From the NCBI GenBank assembly GCA_030066245.1, contig JASJBY010000173.1:1-8986 (forward strand): 8,986 nucleotides of DNA, given 5' to 3'. The DNA is from Gammaproteobacteria bacterium. Lineage in GTDB: Bacteria; Pseudomonadota; Gammaproteobacteria; JAABTG01. A program made the position numbers and the translations under genes. This document shows, piece after piece, positions 6,951 through 8,986 of this stretch; the first letter of the stretch is position 1, and the number at the start of each line of letters is the position of its first letter. Under the pieces are notes generated by a model. That model saw only the letters and a list, made by a program, of their open reading frames with translations. It was not told the origin of the DNA and ran no database searches.

Positions 6951-7523
6951 CTACCGGGCGGCGGAGCAGGCCGTACAGGTCGCCTCCAGGACGAGCTCCA
7001 GTTCCTGGTACAGACGGTCGGCCCGGTAGTAGCCTTGCTGGTCGCCGCTGACTTTCATCAGCCCGATTTCCTTATCCGCCAACTCGGTCTCCAGCTCGGA
7101 GAGCAAGCGATGCTTGCGCGGACAGCTCAGCGCGCAGTTGTTGTACTCACCCGCCATGGACACGAACTTGACGCTGAAGTACCGATTGTAGAGCGCCTTG
7201 GCCTGGAGGCGGCTGAGGAGCCCCTGCTCGGTGCTCCAGACCAGAAACTCACTGAACCGCTCCCTGTTCTCCGGCCCCGGATCGCCCTGGGCAATCGTCA
7301 GCAGGCTGTCCAGGTAGGCATCGAACTCACCTGCACAGCCGGCCTGCAGGGATTCCTGCGCCGCCTCCAGGGCGACCTCCAGGTTCTGGTGCTCCGGCAA
7401 CGGGCAGTTCGCGCCCGAATCACCGGGGCGGGTGTTGAAGCTGTTGCACGCGGCCATGCTGAGGGCCAGCAGGCAACCGACTGCCATCCGGCTGGTGGTC
7501 GCCAATGCGGTGGGTCTGTTCAT
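6951..7523 (-). CDS. Cysteine-rich lipoprotein of unknown function (gene B)
   Basis: A 190-residue predicted lipoprotein. A signal peptide (MAVGCLLALSMAAC) gives a lipidated C26 followed by N and S. The mature part has six further cysteines: C40, C63, C130, C134, C183 and C186. These include a CALSC pair and a C-terminal CTAC pair, so disulfides or metal binding are possible. The rest is predicted to be largely helical (EVALEAAQESLQ, LLSELETELADKE, RLYQELELVLEA). The start at 7523 has GAGGAG (7531-7536) 7 bases upstream. A longer reading from 7562 adds 13 residues that would displace the signal peptide. It sits between the secreted helical protein and the channel gene, 9 bases before the latter. 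I do not recognise the family. Location suggests it is part of, or docks to, the channel complex. Confidence 0.82.
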   Translation of the reverse strand: MNRPTALATTSRMAVGCLLALSMAACNSFNTRPGDSGANCPLPEHQNLEVALEAAQESLQAGCAGEFDAYLDSLLTIAQGDPGPENRERFSEFLVWSTEQGLLSRLQAKALYNRYFSVKFVSMAGEYNNCALSCPRKHRLLSELETELADKEIGLMKVSGDQQGYYRADRLYQELELVLEATCTACSAAR

Positions 7524-7577
7524 CTCGATGCTCCTCGGTCTCCTGAGCCAGGGTTGATGCACGCCGTTGTCGCAGAT

Positions 7578-8444
7578 TCACATGGCGAGCGGGCTTCGGT
7601 AGGCCTGCTCCTCGCTGCCTGGGGGGGGGCCCGCAACAGGTGCTGCCGCCTCCGGGTCGCCGAACAGGATCGACTTTACGCCGGCCACGACCTGCTGCAT
7701 TTCAGGCGTGATGACGCCGAATGACTGGTTGAGCTGCTCCAGCAGCGCAGCCCGGCTGATCTCCTCCCGAGTGCGTGCGATGAGTTCGGCTGTCTCCTGC
7801 ATGTCGAGATAGATATCCGATGCGATCACCGCCAGGGAGTGGCCATTGTTGCCACCCGACTGAGCGACGAGCTGGTAGTACTGCCGGAATCGATCGCTCA
7901 GGCGCATACCCGAGCGGCCGCGCAGGCTGGGGCGGGGGGTTGCGGTCGATTTACCGTTGCCATTGCCCAGCAGCAATTCCTGCAGGCCCCAAGGCGTCAT
8001 CTTCTGGCCCAGCTCCTTTCGCAGCCGTTTCTCCAGGCTGACCTGGGTGCTGTTGACCGCCTGTTCCATGTCGGGCAGCTGCTCGCCCATGGCGTTGAGC
8101 ATCTCCAGGTAGGTTGCACCCAGCTGTCTGGCCAGGCGCGCGCAGCCCGAGTCCTCCTCGTTGCCCTCGCAGCGGCTCTCCCGGTACAGCTGTAGCTGCT
8201 GGTCCAGGCGCGCGATGATGTCTTGAAGGCCGCTTTCCATGGCGGCGGCCACCTGGCTGGTCTGCCGGATATCTTCCAACACCGTGGTCGGAAACAGTCG
8301 GATGCTGGGGCCCGTAGCGGCGAGCACGTCCTGAGGCACGTGCATCACGGCCAGGAGGGCGTAAGCCAAGACCAGTCCAGCCCGAGCGCGGGGTATCCGC
8401 GGGCGCTTGGCATGGATGGAGACCGGTAGGATGTCGGTGTTCAT
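7578..8444 (-). CDS. Secreted helical protein of unknown family, first gene of the cluster (gene A)
   Basis: A 288-residue predicted periplasmic protein. A long n-region with basic residues (11-22) leads to a hydrophobic core (LVLAYALLAVM) and a likely cleavage near AA43. The mature part is mostly amphipathic helix: VAAAMESGLQDIIARLDQQLQLY (about 66-88), LARQLGATYLEMLNAMGEQLPDMEQAV, then after a Gly/Asn/Ser/Arg-rich linker (160-180) DIYLDMQETAELIARTREEISRAALLEQLNQ (210-240). This could form coiled coils or a helical bundle. C92 and C101 flank an acidic loop and may pair. The C-terminus is Pro/Ala-rich and contains a run of nine G on the plus strand. An excellent AGGAGAGG (8451-8458) lies 6 bases before the ATG, which fits the first gene of an operon. 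I do not recognise the family. Confidence 0.85.
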   Translation of the reverse strand: MNTDILPVSIHAKRPRIPRARAGLVLAYALLAVMHVPQDVLAATGPSIRLFPTTVLEDIRQTSQVAAAMESGLQDIIARLDQQLQLYRESRCEGNEEDSGCARLARQLGATYLEMLNAMGEQLPDMEQAVNSTQVSLEKRLRKELGQKMTPWGLQELLLGNGNGKSTATPRPSLRGRSGMRLSDRFRQYYQLVAQSGGNNGHSLAVIASDIYLDMQETAELIARTREEISRAALLEQLNQSFGVITPEMQQVVAGVKSILFGDPEAAAPVAGPPPGSEEQAYRSPLAM

Positions 8445-8701
8445 GGTGAGCCTCTCCTGACGGGTTCTGCTGCTTGTCGGTGCCGTTCTCGGACGGCTGC
8501 CCAGTGCTCTTATGCCAGAAGGTTAAGAGGGTGTACCTGAACCCAGGCTGAACGGTGGTGGGGCCGGCGCGCAAGGTGGTGCAGCAGCGGGCTGCAGCGA
8601 TGCGGTGGGCCGGTGTCCCATGCCGGCTGACCGTGGTGCGCTAAAGGCACGGGATGAGGCGCCGCTGGAAAGGCGTGCGATAAACCGCGGAGATCAGCCC
8701 C
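8445..8701. promoter_or_regulatory. Divergent intergenic region between gene A and the cyclic-nucleotide-binding gene
   Basis: 257 bases with no convincing gene. They should hold the promoter of the minus-strand cluster and that of the plus-strand gene. A direct repeat CTGAAC occurs at 8537-8542 and 8548-8553, 11 bases apart, or one helical turn. That spacing is typical of tandem-site regulators of the PhoB/OmpR type. A hairpin with a perfect 6-base-pair stem lies at 8580-8596 (TGCAGC, 5-base loop, GCTGCA). A GCCGG...CCGGC inverted repeat lies at 8609-8627. No confident -35/-10 pair could be assigned on either strand. Confidence 0.4.
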
Positions 8702-8986
8702 ATGTCCCTATTCCACCGGACCAAGCGCGACGCGCGCAGCCCCGGGGCGGCGGGCGCTGCGCCCGCACTGGTGGAGGCCTCGCTTCTCCGCCAGCTGGTG
8801 CCCCTGGCGGAGCTGGACCCGGATGCCCTCGAGGAGGTGCGGCGCAAGGCCAAGGTACGCGAGCTCTCCCCGGGAACCCGGCTGTTCACGGCCGGACGAG
8901 ATGACCAGCGCGTTTATTACCTGCTTCAGGGGCAGGTGCAGCTTGTCGATGGGTCGGGCAGCGCGTGCGAGGTGCGCGGAGGGACC
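8702..8986 (+). CDS. Cyclic-nucleotide-binding-domain protein, N-terminal part only
   Basis: An open reading frame of 95 codons running off the window. After a disordered N-terminus rich in Arg, Gly and Ala (1-25), residues about 29-95 fit the start of a cyclic-nucleotide-monophosphate-binding (Crp-like) beta roll. The helix LRQLVPLAELDPDALEEVRRKA is followed by VRELSPGTRLFTAGRDDQRVYYLLQGQVQLVDGSG. The beta-strand order and the GxxxxxxYYLLxGxVxL signature match. The ligand-binding cassette and any output domain lie beyond the edge, so I cannot say whether it binds DNA, is enzymatic, or is a scaffold. The ATG at 8702 has GGAG (8689-8692) 9 bases upstream. It is transcribed divergently from gene A across a shared regulatory region, which suggests but does not prove a link to the cluster. 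Confidence 0.82.
   Translation, partial: MSLFHRTKRDARSPGAAGAAPALVEASLLRQLVPLAELDPDALEEVRRKAKVRELSPGTRLFTAGRDDQRVYYLLQGQVQLVDGSGSACEVRGGT

Noticed and set aside
5928..7724. A 598-codon open frame on the plus strand
   Set aside because: It is antisense to genes A to D, which have signal peptides, lipoboxes, membrane helices and ribosome sites. The frame shows no recognisable domain and is the kind of open antisense frame common in GC-rich genes.
8641..8686. Flagellar sigma-28-like promoter (CTAAA ... GCGATAA)
   Set aside because: The two elements are about 31 bases apart instead of about 15, so it does not fit.
8605..8904. Plus-strand open frame of 99 codons
   Set aside because: It overlaps the cyclic-nucleotide-binding frame in a different phase. 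It is rich in Gly, Arg and Pro, and has no motif.

Overview
The window looks like a piece of a GC-rich Gram-negative chromosome, most likely a gammaproteobacterium. I infer this from the envelope gene content: two lipoproteins with lipoboxes, SPOR-like domains, a TolQ/ExbB-type channel and a soluble-type lytic transglycosylase. Composition is uniformly GC-rich. I see no tRNA, rRNA, IS element, CRISPR array or integrase, so this is gene-dense chromosomal DNA rather than an obvious mobile island.

Left region (1-2207, plus strand): a 220-base leader with strong, mutually exclusive inverted repeats precedes a two-gene signalling unit. The first gene is a soluble hybrid histidine kinase (REC-PAS-HisKA-HATPase). 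The second is a single-domain response regulator whose start lies 65 bases inside the kinase gene. The regulator ends convergently, overlapping the last gene of the next cluster by 32 bases.

Central region (8444 down to 2176, minus strand): eight tightly packed genes that read as one operon. In transcription order they are A, a secreted helical protein (288 aa); B, a cysteine-rich lipoprotein (190 aa); C, a MotA/TolQ/ExbB-family channel protein (225 aa); D, its small ExbD/TolR/MotB-like partner (212 aa); E, a 508-aa lipoprotein with FlgO-like and DUF4384-like regions; F, an inner-membrane-anchored protein with a proline-rich linker and a SPOR-like domain (182 aa); G, a lytic transglycosylase with a C-terminal SPOR-like domain (261 aa); and H, a periplasmic protein resembling glycine-zipper surface antigens but without the zipper (170 aa). 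Two junctions are 4-base ATGA overlaps (D/E and F/G), and the other gaps are 9-54 bases. Together they suggest a proton-motive-force-driven envelope machine coupled to peptidoglycan binding and cleavage. It is not Tol-Pal, TonB, a flagellar stator or Zorya, because the diagnostic partners of each are absent.

Right region (8445-8986): a 257-base divergent intergenic region containing tandem repeats and a hairpin, then the first 95 codons of a plus-strand protein with an N-terminal cyclic-nucleotide-binding-type domain, cut by the window edge. It could be a regulator or partner of the operon.

All functions for cluster A-H are inferred from motifs read by eye. No database search was possible.
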